A stretch of DNA of 32,106 bases from Acidobacteriota bacterium (GTDB lineage: Bacteria > Acidobacteriota > Terriglobia > Acidiferrales > UBA7541), in assembly GCA_028877145.1 (NCBI GenBank), contig JAGWOX010000013.1, positions 1 through 32,106 on the forward strand, read 5' to 3'. The notes under the pieces were generated by a model that saw only the letters and a list, made by a program, of their open reading frames with translations, ran no database searches and had not been told where the DNA came from. The position numbers and the translations under genes are program-made. How positions within the stretch are numbered: the stretch's first letter is position 1; every line of letters begins with the position of its first letter. Positions 1-7,242 of the stretch are shown here, one piece after another.

Positions 1-1034
1 GTCAGGCCCTCTTTTTCCTCGAGCGGGACTGAAAGTTTGGCCGAGGCCAGCGGCAGCGGGCGCGGTTCCGCACCGGAGAGCAGATCGAGCGCGGGCACAA
101 CGAAAAGCTCGAAGGTGACCATGGTCGAAACGGGATTGCCCGGCAGGCCGAAGACGGGCCGGCCGGCGCACCAGCCGAACACGGCGGGGCGGCCGGGCCG
201 AATGGCGACGGCGTCGAAATAGAATTCGGCCCCGAGGTCGCTCAGCGCGGCCTCGACGAGGTCGTACTTCCCTTTCGAGACACCGCCGCTCAGAACCAGA
301 ACATCGGCGGCCAGGCCTTCGCGAATCCGTTCGGCGAGTTCCGTGGATTCATCCTGCGCGCGGCTTATGAGGACCGGACGTGCCCCGGCGAGCGCAACCT
401 GCGCGGAAAGCGAAGTGCTGTTCGTATCGCGAATCTGATAGGGGCCGGGCTCGCGGTCGACGGAAACGATTTCGTCGCCGGTAGAGAGCACGGCGACGCG
501 TTGCTGGCGGAACACGCGCACCTGTGCGCAGCCGACCTCGGCCAGCAGGGCCAGTTCGCCGAAGCCGATGCGACGGCCCGGTTCAAGCAGGGTCTTGCCG
601 ACGCTGGCTTCGCTGCCGCGCTCGACGATGTGCTGGCCGGGAGCGACGGGACGTTCGACAACGACACGGCTTTCTGATATCTGGCGCGTGTGCTCGACCA
701 TGGCAACGGCGTCGGCTCCGGCGGGAACGGGAGCGCCGGTCATGATGCGGGCAGCCTGGCCGGGGCTGATGACTCCGTGAAAAGCGCTGCCCGCTTTTAT
801 TTCAGCGACGATTTCGAATTCGGCTGGGACCTGCGTAGCGTCGGAGGAGCGAATGGCATAGCCGTCGCGAATCGAGCGCGGGAAAGCGGGCTGGTCGCGA
901 TCGGCGACGATGGGCTGGGCCAGCACGCGGCCGAGCGCGCGATCGAGACGGACGCTTCCGCTGCCACGGCGGCGCATGCGCGCGCGAACGACTTCGATCA
1001 CCTTTTCGCGTGCTTGCTGCCAGGTGAGCATCAT
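1..1034 (-). CDS. moeA: Molybdopterin molybdenumtransferase MoeA (3' part missing at window edge)
   Basis: Inserts molybdate into adenylylated molybdopterin, the last step of Mo-cofactor synthesis, in the cytoplasm. Reading from an ATG pair at 1034/1031 (MMLTWQQAREKV) the frame stays open to base 1, giving about 344 residues; the family is about 400, so only C-terminal domain IV is missing. Visible MoeA motifs are the N-terminal 'RSIRDGYAIR' segment, 'MTGAPVPAGADAV', 'LSTGDEIV', 'DTNSTSL', 'LSGGVSKGKYDLV' and the 'GLPGNPVSTMVTFELF' signature near residue 295. The start lies 7 nt after the purA stop, so the two are probably co-transcribed. It is truncated only by the window edge. Family certainty is high; the choice between the two adjacent ATGs is open. 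Confidence 0.95.
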   Translation of the reverse strand, partial: MMLTWQQAREKVIEVVRARMRRRGSGSVRLDRALGRVLAQPIVADRDQPAFPRSIRDGYAIRSSDATQVPAEFEIVAEIKAGSAFHGVISPGQAARIMTGAPVPAGADAVAMVEHTRQISESRVVVERPVAPGQHIVERGSEASVGKTLLEPGRRIGFGELALLAEVGCAQVRVFRQQRVAVLSTGDEIVSVDREPGPYQIRDTNSTSLSAQVALAGARPVLISRAQDESTELAERIREGLAADVLVLSGGVSKGKYDLVEAALSDLGAEFYFDAVAIRPGRPAVFGWCAGRPVFGLPGNPVSTMVTFELFVVPALDLLSGAEPRPLPLASAKLSVPLEEKEGL

Positions 1035-1041
1035 CACCCGT

Positions 1042-2343
1042 TCAGGAAATCAGAGCAGCGAGCCGGGTGCCGGGCGGGACGATTGTGGCCTCGCGCTCGG
1101 GTCCGGTGGAGATCATGCCGATTTCGACGTGGAGATGGTCGGAGACGAAGCGGAGATAATCGCGCGCGGCCTGGGGCAGCGCTTCGAGGCGATCGATGCC
1201 GCTCGTCGAGGAGCACCAGCCCGGGATCGCCCGGTATTCCGGTTTGATCTGGGCGAGGACTTCCGCCTCGGCGGGCATCTCGTGGATGGGCGAACCCTTG
1301 TAGAGGTAGCCGGTGGCGACCTGAATTTCGCGTTGCGTATCGAAGACGTCGAGTTTCGTGACGACGAGCGAATTGATGCCGTTGAGGCGCAGCGCGTAAC
1401 GCAGCATGACGAGATCGAGCCAGCCGCAGCGGCGCGGGCGGCCGGTGACGGCGCCGAATTCGACACCGCGATTGCGCACCTCCCCGGCTTCGAGTTCCGG
1501 CATCTCCGAGGGGAACGGGCCGTTGCCGACGCGCGTGGTGTAGGCCTTGGTCACGCCGATGACGTCGCTGATGCCGGTCGGCGGGAAGCCGAGGCCGGTC
1601 GAGGCGCCCCCGGCGGTCGCGCTCGAGGAGGTGACGTAGGGATAGGTGCCGTGATCGATGTCGAGCATCGTGCCTTGCGCGCCTTCGAACAGCATCGAGC
1701 GGCCCTCGTCGGCGGCGCGCCAGAGCAGTTCGGCCGTATCGACGACGAAGGGGCGAATGCGCTTTGCCATTTGGAGATAGGAATCGACCAGACCCGTCGA
1801 GTCGATCGGCTGGCCGAAAGCGGCTTCGCTGATGATGCTTTTTTCGCGGACGAGAGGTTCGAGCTTGGCGCGGAAGGTTTCGGCGTCGAGCAGATCGGCT
1901 ACGCGGAGGCCGCGGCGGCCCATTTTGTCTTCGTAGGAGGGGCCGATGCCTCGGCTTGTGGTGCCGATTTTGCCGCCAGCCCGGTTGGCTTCCGAAGCCT
2001 GATCGAGCTGGCGATGATAGGGGAAAATCAGATGGGCGCGGTTGCTGACGAAAAGGCGGCCTTTGACGTCGATTTCCGCCTTGGCGAGCGCGTCGATTTC
2101 GGCGAGGAAGGCGTGAGGATCGAACACCACGCCGGGCCCGATGACGGCGATTTTGCCCGGCCGCAGAATGCCCGAGGGAACGAGTTGCAGAACGAAGCGC
2201 TTGCCGTTCCACATGACCGTGTGACCGGCGTTATGGCCGCCCTGGCAGCGGGCAATGTAGTCGAACGAGGCGGCCAGATAATCGACCACCTTTCCCTTCC
2301 CTTCGTCGCCCCATTGGGCGCCCACAACGACAACTGCTTTCAT
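1042..2343 (-). CDS. purA: Adenylosuccinate synthetase
   Basis: Condenses IMP with aspartate using GTP to make adenylosuccinate, the first committed step to AMP; cytosolic homodimer. The 433-residue length is typical (about 430). The N-terminal P-loop-like GTP site 'GAQWGDEGKGKVVD' is at residues 8-21, followed by 'GGHNAGHT', 'GPGVVFDP', 'GTTSRGIGPSYEDK', 'FEGAQGTMLDIDHGTYPYVTSS' and the C-terminal 'TGRPRRCGWLD' and 'TKLDVFD' base-recognition segments. All the hallmarks are intact. The ATG at 2343 has AGGA six bases upstream. A sigma70-like promoter is visible at 2439-2468, giving a leader of roughly 90 nt. purA is the first gene of a likely purA-moeA transcript, a pairing with no obvious pathway logic. 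Confidence 0.98.
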   Translation of the reverse strand: MKAVVVVGAQWGDEGKGKVVDYLAASFDYIARCQGGHNAGHTVMWNGKRFVLQLVPSGILRPGKIAVIGPGVVFDPHAFLAEIDALAKAEIDVKGRLFVSNRAHLIFPYHRQLDQASEANRAGGKIGTTSRGIGPSYEDKMGRRGLRVADLLDAETFRAKLEPLVREKSIISEAAFGQPIDSTGLVDSYLQMAKRIRPFVVDTAELLWRAADEGRSMLFEGAQGTMLDIDHGTYPYVTSSSATAGGASTGLGFPPTGISDVIGVTKAYTTRVGNGPFPSEMPELEAGEVRNRGVEFGAVTGRPRRCGWLDLVMLRYALRLNGINSLVVTKLDVFDTQREIQVATGYLYKGSPIHEMPAEAEVLAQIKPEYRAIPGWCSSTSGIDRLEALPQAARDYLRFVSDHLHVEIGMISTGPEREATIVPPGTRLAALIS

Positions 2344-2438
2344 CGCTCATCCTGAGTGAGAGTCACGCCCGCACCGCTCCCTTTCGCCGCGCCTGTCCGG
2401 AAAGGGAGTGAAAATGTTGCGTGGGACGTGCGACGGTT

Positions 2439-2468
2439 ATCGTACCTTTCGATGGCGATGCGGCGCAA
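2439..2468 (-). promoter_or_regulatory. Candidate sigma70 promoter of purA-moeA
   Basis: On the minus strand TTGCGC (2468-2463) is followed after 18 bp by TACGAT (2444-2439), about 95 bp upstream of the purA ATG. The match is by eye. Confidence 0.5.
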
Positions 2469-2532
2469 GCGGGGCGGTTGGCGTTCCTTCCGGAATCGAG
2501 CGCGGGAGCTGCGCGGTGCGTGCACAAAAGCG

Positions 2533-2554
2533 CACAGCCTGAAGGCTGAGCCAC
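2533..2554 (-). repeat. REP-like palindrome (TTCA-loop class)
   Basis: Read on the minus strand it begins GTGG and folds into a short stem around a TTCA loop (CAGCC/GGCTG). It forms a divergent pair with the element at 2593-2614; the 16-base core at 2533-2548 is the exact reverse complement of 2599-2614. Together they resemble a BIME, a bacterial interspersed mosaic element built from opposed REPs. Confidence 0.7.
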
Positions 2555-2592
2555 TCAAACCTGTTCGAACCGCCCCGACCCCTGCCGGGTTG

Positions 2593-2614
2593 GTAGCACA
2601 GCCTTCAGGCTGTG
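2593..2614 (+). repeat. REP-like palindrome (TTCA-loop class)
   Basis: Begins GTAG, then a CACAGCC stem, a TTCA loop and GGCTGTG. It is the partner of the inverted element at 2533-2554 in the 467-bp purA/trxA intergenic region (2344-2810). Apart from this pair, the purA promoter and the hairpin at 2775-2797, I see nothing else in that gap. Confidence 0.75.
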
Positions 2615-2774
2615 TGGTTTTCAACCGGCATCGGTACCGCCGCCTCCGTACGCTTCAGAACCCCGCAGGATTCGTTTCACTTCGTTTGGGCACGGACAGA
2701 CCTCCAGCGCCAGAAGCGAACCGCTTGAAGAATTGGCCGGGATTGGCGCCTTGCTCGCTCGGGAGAAGCGAGGT

Positions 2775-2797
2775 GCCGGCCGCAGGTGGCGGCCGGC
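2775..2797 (-). terminator. Perfect hairpin directly 3' of trxA
   Basis: A 9-bp perfect stem GCCGGCCGC/GCGGCCGGC with a 5-nt loop starts 13 nt after the trxA stop. No T-run follows on the minus strand, so it would be a weak intrinsic terminator; it could instead stabilise the 3' end of the glgA-trxA mRNA. Confidence 0.45.
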
Positions 2798-2810
2798 GGC
2801 GCTGCGCTTT

Positions 2811-3146
2811 TTAGCTGATCAGGCGGCCGAGGACGCGCTGAATCTGTTCCTTCGGCACGGCGCCAACGATCTGGTCAGCCACTTCGCCATCCTTGAAGAT
2901 GAGCAGAGTGGGGATGCCGCGAATGTTGTAGCGGGAGGGCGAGCTCATGTTCTCGTCCACATTCATCTTCACGACCTTGAGCTTGCCGGTGTATTCCTGG
3001 GCGATCTGGTCGACCGTCGGAGCCAGCATGTGGCAAGGACGGCACCATTCCGCCCAGAAGTCCACCATCACCGGCTGCGCCTTGCTGGCCGTGAGGACTT
3101 CCGCTTCAAAGTTCCCATCATTCACGCTTTGCAGTGTTTCGGACAT
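2811..3146 (-). CDS. trxA: Thioredoxin with WCRPC active site
   Basis: Cytosolic dithiol-disulfide oxidoreductase of the thioredoxin fold, 111 residues (family about 105-110). It shows 'VMVDFWAEWCRPCHMLAP' with redox cysteines C35 and C38, 'KMNVDENMSSPSRYNIRGIPTLLIFKDGE' with the cis-proline loop (IPT), and a C-terminal amphipathic helix. The residue between W-C and P-C is Arg rather than the usual Gly (WCGPC), which would be expected to alter redox potential or partner choice. The ATG at 3146 is chosen because it starts the domain (MSETLQ) and AAGGGTGA just upstream can serve as ribosome-binding site. The glgA stop lies within that site, leaving 2 nt between the genes, so translation is probably coupled to glgA. 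Confidence 0.95.
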   Translation of the reverse strand: MSETLQSVNDGNFEAEVLTASKAQPVMVDFWAEWCRPCHMLAPTVDQIAQEYTGKLKVVKMNVDENMSSPSRYNIRGIPTLLIFKDGEVADQIVGAVPKEQIQRVLGRLIS

Positions 3147-3148
3147 GT

Positions 3149-4672
3149 TCACCCTTTTCGTGAGAGTTCGGCGGCCGCTTTGGCGACACCTTCGGCCCCT
3201 ATAACTAAAGATGATCCAACAGCCGCTTGGATTCCTGCTTTCCTGGCTGCCTGATACAAATCGGCATAGCGGCCGGCCGAGGCGCGCCAGGAGAAATCGC
3301 GGGCCATGGCGGCGGCCTGCAGGCGGCGCCAGGCCTTCGGGTCGTCCCACACGCGGATGGCTTCGCGGAGGCAGGCGAGGAGCGATGCCGCGTCATATTT
3401 CTCGAATTTGAAGCCGGTGCCGGCCCCGGTTTTCGGATTGTATGGCTCGACGGTGTCGTCGAGGCCGCCGGTCGAGCGCACCAGCGGGAGGGTACCATAG
3501 CGCAGGCTGTAGATCTGGTTCAGGCCGCAGGGCTCGTAGCGCGAGGGCATGAGGAAGATGTCGGAGCCGGCCTCGATCTTGTGGGCCAGCGTATTGTCGT
3601 AGGCGATGCGGACGGCGACCTGGCGCGGATGGTTGGCGGCGAGTTTGCGGAAAAACGCTTCGTATTCCGGCATGCCGGTGCCCAGCGCGACGATCTGGAG
3701 ATCTTCCTTCAGGATTTCGTCTGCCGCTTCGACGAACAGATCGAAACCCTTCTGATCGACGAAGCGGGAAATGATGCCGATGAGCGGGCGATCGAGTTTG
3801 TTGGTCGGCAGGCCGAATTGCTCGAGCAGGTCGTGCTTGCAGACGGCTTTGCCGGAGAGGTCCTCGGCGGAATAGCGGACCGCGATGTGGGAATCGGTTC
3901 CCGGGCTCCAGGCGGAATAATCGACGCCGTTGAGGATGCCGACCAGATGATCGGCGCGGTTGCGGAGGACGCCCTCGAGGCCGCAGCCATATTCGCGCGT
4001 CTGGATTTCCTGCGCGTAGCGGCGGCTGACTGTTGTGAGCCAATCGGTCGAGATGATGCCGCCTTTCAGAAAGTTCACACGGCCGAAGAATTCCATGCCG
4101 TCGATGGAAAAGAGGCGCTCAGGCAGGCCGACGCGGGAGAGCACGGGGCGATCGAAGATGCCCTGGTAGCCCATGTTGTGGATTGTGAGAACGGTGGGAA
4201 CGCGCGAAAGAATGGGATCCCTGGCATAGAGAGTTTTCAGGAAGACGGGCAGGAGCGCCGTTTGCCAGTCGTGGCAATGAATGACGTCGGGGAGCCAGAC
4301 GAGTTTCGCGTATTCGAGCGCGGCGCGGGAAAACTCGGCGAAACGCTCGGGATTATCGGCGTAATCGCCGGCGGGTCCGCCGTAGAGCGTCTCGCGATCG
4401 AAATATTCGGGATCGTCGACGAAATCGTAGCGGACGCCATCCTGCGTGAAGCCGCCGACGATCGAGGGGAAACGGAGTTCGTGGCCGACGGGGACGGTGA
4501 GGCTCGAGTGGACCAAGCTGGGCTGGATTTTGGTGCCGCGGTAATGCGGGAGCAGAACGGCGACTTCGTGACCGATGGAGGCGAGTTCCTTGGGCAAGCC
4601 GCCGATGACGTCGCCGAGACCGCCCGTTTTCGAGAACGGGATGCCTTCCGGAGCTACAAAGAGTATTCGCAT
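3149..4672 (-). CDS. glgA: Glycogen (starch) synthase, ADP-glucose type (GT5)
   Basis: Transfers glucose from ADP-glucose to the non-reducing end of alpha-1,4-glucan; cytosolic GT-B glycosyltransferase. 507 residues, slightly longer than the usual 475-500. The N-terminal ADP-glucose-binding 'KTGGLGDV' lies near residue 14, followed by 'CHDWQTALLP', 'TIHNMGYQG', 'ILNGVDYSAWSP', 'ISRFVDQKGFDLF', and the C-terminal 'PSRYEPCGLNQIYSLRYGTLPLVRSTGGLDDTV' catalytic region, all as in GlgA. The start is set at ATG 4672 because 'MRILFVAPEG' is the canonical N-terminus; an upstream in-frame start would only add an unconserved extension. It is followed after 2 nt by trxA. No other glycogen gene is in the window. 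Confidence 0.97.
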   Translation of the reverse strand: MRILFVAPEGIPFSKTGGLGDVIGGLPKELASIGHEVAVLLPHYRGTKIQPSLVHSSLTVPVGHELRFPSIVGGFTQDGVRYDFVDDPEYFDRETLYGGPAGDYADNPERFAEFSRAALEYAKLVWLPDVIHCHDWQTALLPVFLKTLYARDPILSRVPTVLTIHNMGYQGIFDRPVLSRVGLPERLFSIDGMEFFGRVNFLKGGIISTDWLTTVSRRYAQEIQTREYGCGLEGVLRNRADHLVGILNGVDYSAWSPGTDSHIAVRYSAEDLSGKAVCKHDLLEQFGLPTNKLDRPLIGIISRFVDQKGFDLFVEAADEILKEDLQIVALGTGMPEYEAFFRKLAANHPRQVAVRIAYDNTLAHKIEAGSDIFLMPSRYEPCGLNQIYSLRYGTLPLVRSTGGLDDTVEPYNPKTGAGTGFKFEKYDAASLLACLREAIRVWDDPKAWRRLQAAAMARDFSWRASAGRYADLYQAARKAGIQAAVGSSLVIGAEGVAKAAAELSRKG

Positions 4673-4696
4673 GGTCCGCCCTGCCTTGAAATTGAC

Positions 4697-4726
4697 ACCG
4701 TACTGGAATGTGGCGGGGATCGTCAA
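4697..4726 (-). promoter_or_regulatory. Candidate sigma70 promoter of glgA-trxA
   Basis: On the minus strand TTGACG (4726-4721) and TACGGT (4702-4697) are 18 bp apart, ending about 25 bp upstream of the glgA ATG. Confidence 0.5.
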
Positions 4727-4792
4727 GGATTCGACGCGAAGAGGACAGAAATTCTAAACGCGGGTAATTGTTCGTTCCAGGGGCTGGGCAAA

Positions 4793-4821
4793 GTAGCTGC
4801 CGGTTTGAAACCCGCCCCTAC
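4793..4821. repeat. REP-like palindrome with GTAG at both ends
   Basis: Starts GTAG and ends CTAC, so it carries the tetranucleotide on both strands, around an imperfect stem (CCGGTT/AACCCG) with a TGAA loop. It lies between glgA and rsmA. Confidence 0.55.
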
Positions 4822-4893
4822 GGTTGACTCGCCGGGTGCTGACGCTCGTTTCGCGACGTGGCGCGGGAGAGCGGCTGTTAGACTCAGGTGGGT

Positions 4894-5691
4894 ATGACGC
4901 CGCAACCATTGGGACAACATTTTCTGGGCGATGCGGGCTGGCGCGCGCGCATTCTGGATGCGGTTGCGCCGGCTGCCGATCAAGTCTGGGTCGAGATCGG
5001 TGCGGGCGGCGGGGAGATGACCTGCGAACTGGCGGGGCATGTCGGGCGGCTGATCGCGATCGAGCTGGACGCGCGGATGGTCGAGCGGCTGCGGAGCGCG
5101 ACGGCGGGTCTGGACGTGGAAATCGTTTCGGGCGATGTGCTGGCGCTCGATCTGGTGAAGCTTGCGGGGCCGCGATTTCGCGTTTACGGGAGTCTTCCCT
5201 ACTACATCACATCGCCGATTCTGCGGCGGCTTTTCGACATCATTGACCATATCGAGGAGATCGATGTGGTGATTCAGCTTGAAGTGGCCGAGCGGCTGGC
5301 GGCACGGCCGGGGAATCGCGATTACGGCTGGCTTTCCGTGCTGGCGCAGTATTACACGCGGCCGGAAATTTTACTGCGCGTCCCGCCGGGAGCATTTCGG
5401 CCACCGCCGAAAGTGGAATCGGCGCTCGTGCGGATGCGGCCACCGGGAGAAAAGGCGCGCCTCGCGGTTGAGGACGAAGGACGATTTTTGCAGTTTGCGG
5501 CGGTGTGTTTCACGCACAAGCGGAAGACGCTGGTAAACAATTTGAAGGCGCGGTATGGAGTAGAAGCGGTGCGGCAGGCGCTCGTGGGAATGGGGCTGCC
5601 GGAGCGGGCGCGGGCGGAGGAAATGAAAGTGGAGGAGATTGCGGGGGTGTTCGGACGTCTCCAGCAAGGCGATGGGTCAGCCTCGTCCTGA
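4894..5691 (+). CDS. rsmA: 16S rRNA (adenine1518/1519-N6)-dimethyltransferase
   Basis: Dimethylates two adjacent adenines in the 3'-terminal helix-45 loop of 16S rRNA during 30S maturation (KsgA family, SAM-dependent). About 265 residues, family-typical. 'LGQHFL' at the N-terminus, the SAM motif 'VWVEIGAGGGEMT', acidic 'AIELDARMVERL', 'SGDVLAL', and the C-terminal 'PPKVESALVRM', 'FTHKRKTLVNNL' region are all clear. The motif-IV tetrapeptide, normally NLPY, reads SLPY (residues 100-103, AGT at 5191). Ser is accepted at this position in other amino-methyltransferases, so activity is plausible. The ATG at 4894 is preferred; an in-frame GTG at 4888 is an alternative. The extreme C-terminal 'GDGSASS' runs into repeat-like DNA. 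Confidence 0.95.
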   Translation: MTPQPLGQHFLGDAGWRARILDAVAPAADQVWVEIGAGGGEMTCELAGHVGRLIAIELDARMVERLRSATAGLDVEIVSGDVLALDLVKLAGPRFRVYGSLPYYITSPILRRLFDIIDHIEEIDVVIQLEVAERLAARPGNRDYGWLSVLAQYYTRPEILLRVPPGAFRPPPKVESALVRMRPPGEKARLAVEDEGRFLQFAAVCFTHKRKTLVNNLKARYGVEAVRQALVGMGLPERARAEEMKVEEIAGVFGRLQQGDGSASS

Positions 5692-5849
5692 GGAACGAAG
5701 GCTTAGACTTCGCCGCCCACCATGCCTCGACGCGTTCGGGATGCTTCGCCCCGATGCCTTCACGGATACGGGGCGGTCCGTATTGTGGAATCCGTATTGT
5801 AAGAATCAGACCGCTTCGCTCAGCATGACAGCGAAAGTGTGTGGTGGTG

Positions 5850-7013
5850 CTAATCGACCAGAAAGTGCCAACCGATTTCGGCGAGGCTTAGGGGGAGTTG
5901 GGCCCAGAGGCGCAGGGGCAGCGTGCGGTAATCCTGGGTGCCGGTGAAGATGGCGGCCAGGCGGCGGCGGAAGGTGGGGCTGCGGCGCGCGAATTCGACG
6001 GTGCGCGTCGTGACGGCGCCGCCCATGAAATTTTCCGAGTAAAAACGGGGAGCGAGTTGCGCGGCGCGTTCGAGTTCGGCGCTGAATTCGGTGCGGAGGC
6101 GATTCGGATATTCTTCGGGCTGGTTTGCGGCGAGGCATTCGCCGAGAAGTTCACCCGAGCGCAGGGCGTAGAAGATGCCCTCGCCGGTGAGGGAATCCAC
6201 GGTGGCGGCGGCATCGCCTACGAGGGCCCAAGCGGGGCCGAGGACGGGGCGATCGCGGACGGTGGCGGGGCGGGGCGAGGGGAGCAGATGGCTGAAGACC
6301 GTTGCGCCTTCGCGGGGCAGGCGCTCTTCGTCGACGTACTGCTCGAGGTGAGCGCGGAGGGTTGCAGTGGAGTGATGGTCGAGCTTGCCACAGATGCCGA
6401 CCGAGAGATGGCCGGGGCGCGGGAAGGACCACAGGTAGCCGCGGAAGTTCGGGACGAACTTGATCTTCAAGATGTCGGAATCCGCGGGGATGTAGTAGCC
6501 GAGGGTCTGCTCGAGGTCGGCGGGTTCGAGGGGATCGAGTGAATCCGATGTGGCTGTCGCCGGCAGCAAACGGTTGCGGGCACCGGTAGCCAGAACGACG
6601 AAATCGCTTTCGAGTTTTTCACCGCCCGCGAGCGTGACTTGGGGGCGCGCGCGGGTGGTATTGAGCGCGACTGCTCGGGCGCGGAGGATGCGGGCACCGG
6701 CATGCTCGGCACGGTCGAGCAGGAGGCCGTTCAGCACCTGGCGCGAATAGATGACGATGGGCTCTTCAACGGTGAGGCGGGCGGTTGTCGTGGGGCCGGC
6801 GCGGAGTTCGATTTCGCGGATGATTTTCTTCGGATAGGGGCCGTCGAGAAGGAACGGATAGGCTCGAATAGCTTTTTGCGTGAGGCCGCCGCCGCAGGGT
6901 TTTTCCCAGGCCAGGTGGTCGTCGATGACGGTGACGGTTGAGTGGGCGCGCGCGAGGCGCTCGGCGCAGACCGCGCCGGCGGGACCGCCTCCGATGATGA
7001 TGACTTCGCGCAT
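5850..7013 (-). CDS. Geranylgeranyl reductase family FAD-dependent oxidoreductase
   Basis: Predicted flavoprotein of the ChlP / digeranylgeranylglycerophospholipid-reductase superfamily, which reduces isoprenoid double bonds. 387 residues. The N-terminal Rossmann dinucleotide site 'IIIGGGPAGAVCAERLARA' is followed by 'KPCGGGLTQKAI' (the CGGGL cofactor-shielding loop of this family), 'VVLATGARNRLLP', and the second FAD motif 'ALVGDAAATVDSLTGEGIFYALRSGELL'. The substrate cannot be read from sequence; menaquinone side chain, a carotenoid precursor or a polyprenyl lipid are possibilities. AGGG lies a few bases before ATG 7013. It stands alone between rsmA (convergent) and the hydrolase gene (same strand, 229 bp away). 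Confidence 0.88.
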   Translation of the reverse strand: MREVIIIGGGPAGAVCAERLARAHSTVTVIDDHLAWEKPCGGGLTQKAIRAYPFLLDGPYPKKIIREIELRAGPTTTARLTVEEPIVIYSRQVLNGLLLDRAEHAGARILRARAVALNTTRARPQVTLAGGEKLESDFVVLATGARNRLLPATATSDSLDPLEPADLEQTLGYYIPADSDILKIKFVPNFRGYLWSFPRPGHLSVGICGKLDHHSTATLRAHLEQYVDEERLPREGATVFSHLLPSPRPATVRDRPVLGPAWALVGDAAATVDSLTGEGIFYALRSGELLGECLAANQPEEYPNRLRTEFSAELERAAQLAPRFYSENFMGGAVTTRTVEFARRSPTFRRRLAAIFTGTQDYRTLPLRLWAQLPLSLAEIGWHFLVD

Positions 7014-7159
7014 CTATTTCCCTGACTCAGAGACCCATCGTGAAATGGCGCATGGACGGAAGAGCCATCTTATCGATGATGGCGATGGCACGCGAGAACT
7101 TCAAGCTAGGAGCGGTCTGGCCGGCTGTTGGTGCCCTCCCATAATGGAAGGACGAGGCC

Positions 7160-7198
7160 GTAGTTGCGGGATCCTTCGCTTCGCTCAGGATGACAAAC
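7160..7198 (+). repeat. Interspersed repeat of the 'TTCGCTTCGCTCAGGATGA' type
   Basis: Starts GTAG and contains ATCCT...AGGAT flanking a CTTCG-rich centre. A degenerate relative occurs at about 5810-5830 (CGCTTCGCTCAGCATGACA). Such sequences are common intergenic repeats in GC-rich bacteria. It lies in the 229-bp gap between two minus-strand genes. Confidence 0.5.
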
Positions 7199-7242
7199 AT
7201 AGGTGCGCGAGGGGATGACAAACAAGGGCGTCACTTGCTGTT

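Noticed and set aside
910-2355. 481-residue plus-strand open frame opposite purA
   Set aside because: Composition typical of antisense shadow; purA on the other strand has every family motif.
2533-2614. CRISPR-like arrangement suggested by recurring palindromes
   Set aside because: Palindromes are dispersed, opposed and not in regular repeat-spacer spacing; no cas genes.
3227-4897. 556-residue plus-strand open frame opposite glgA
   Set aside because: Antisense of glgA; no recognisable motif and no ribosome site.
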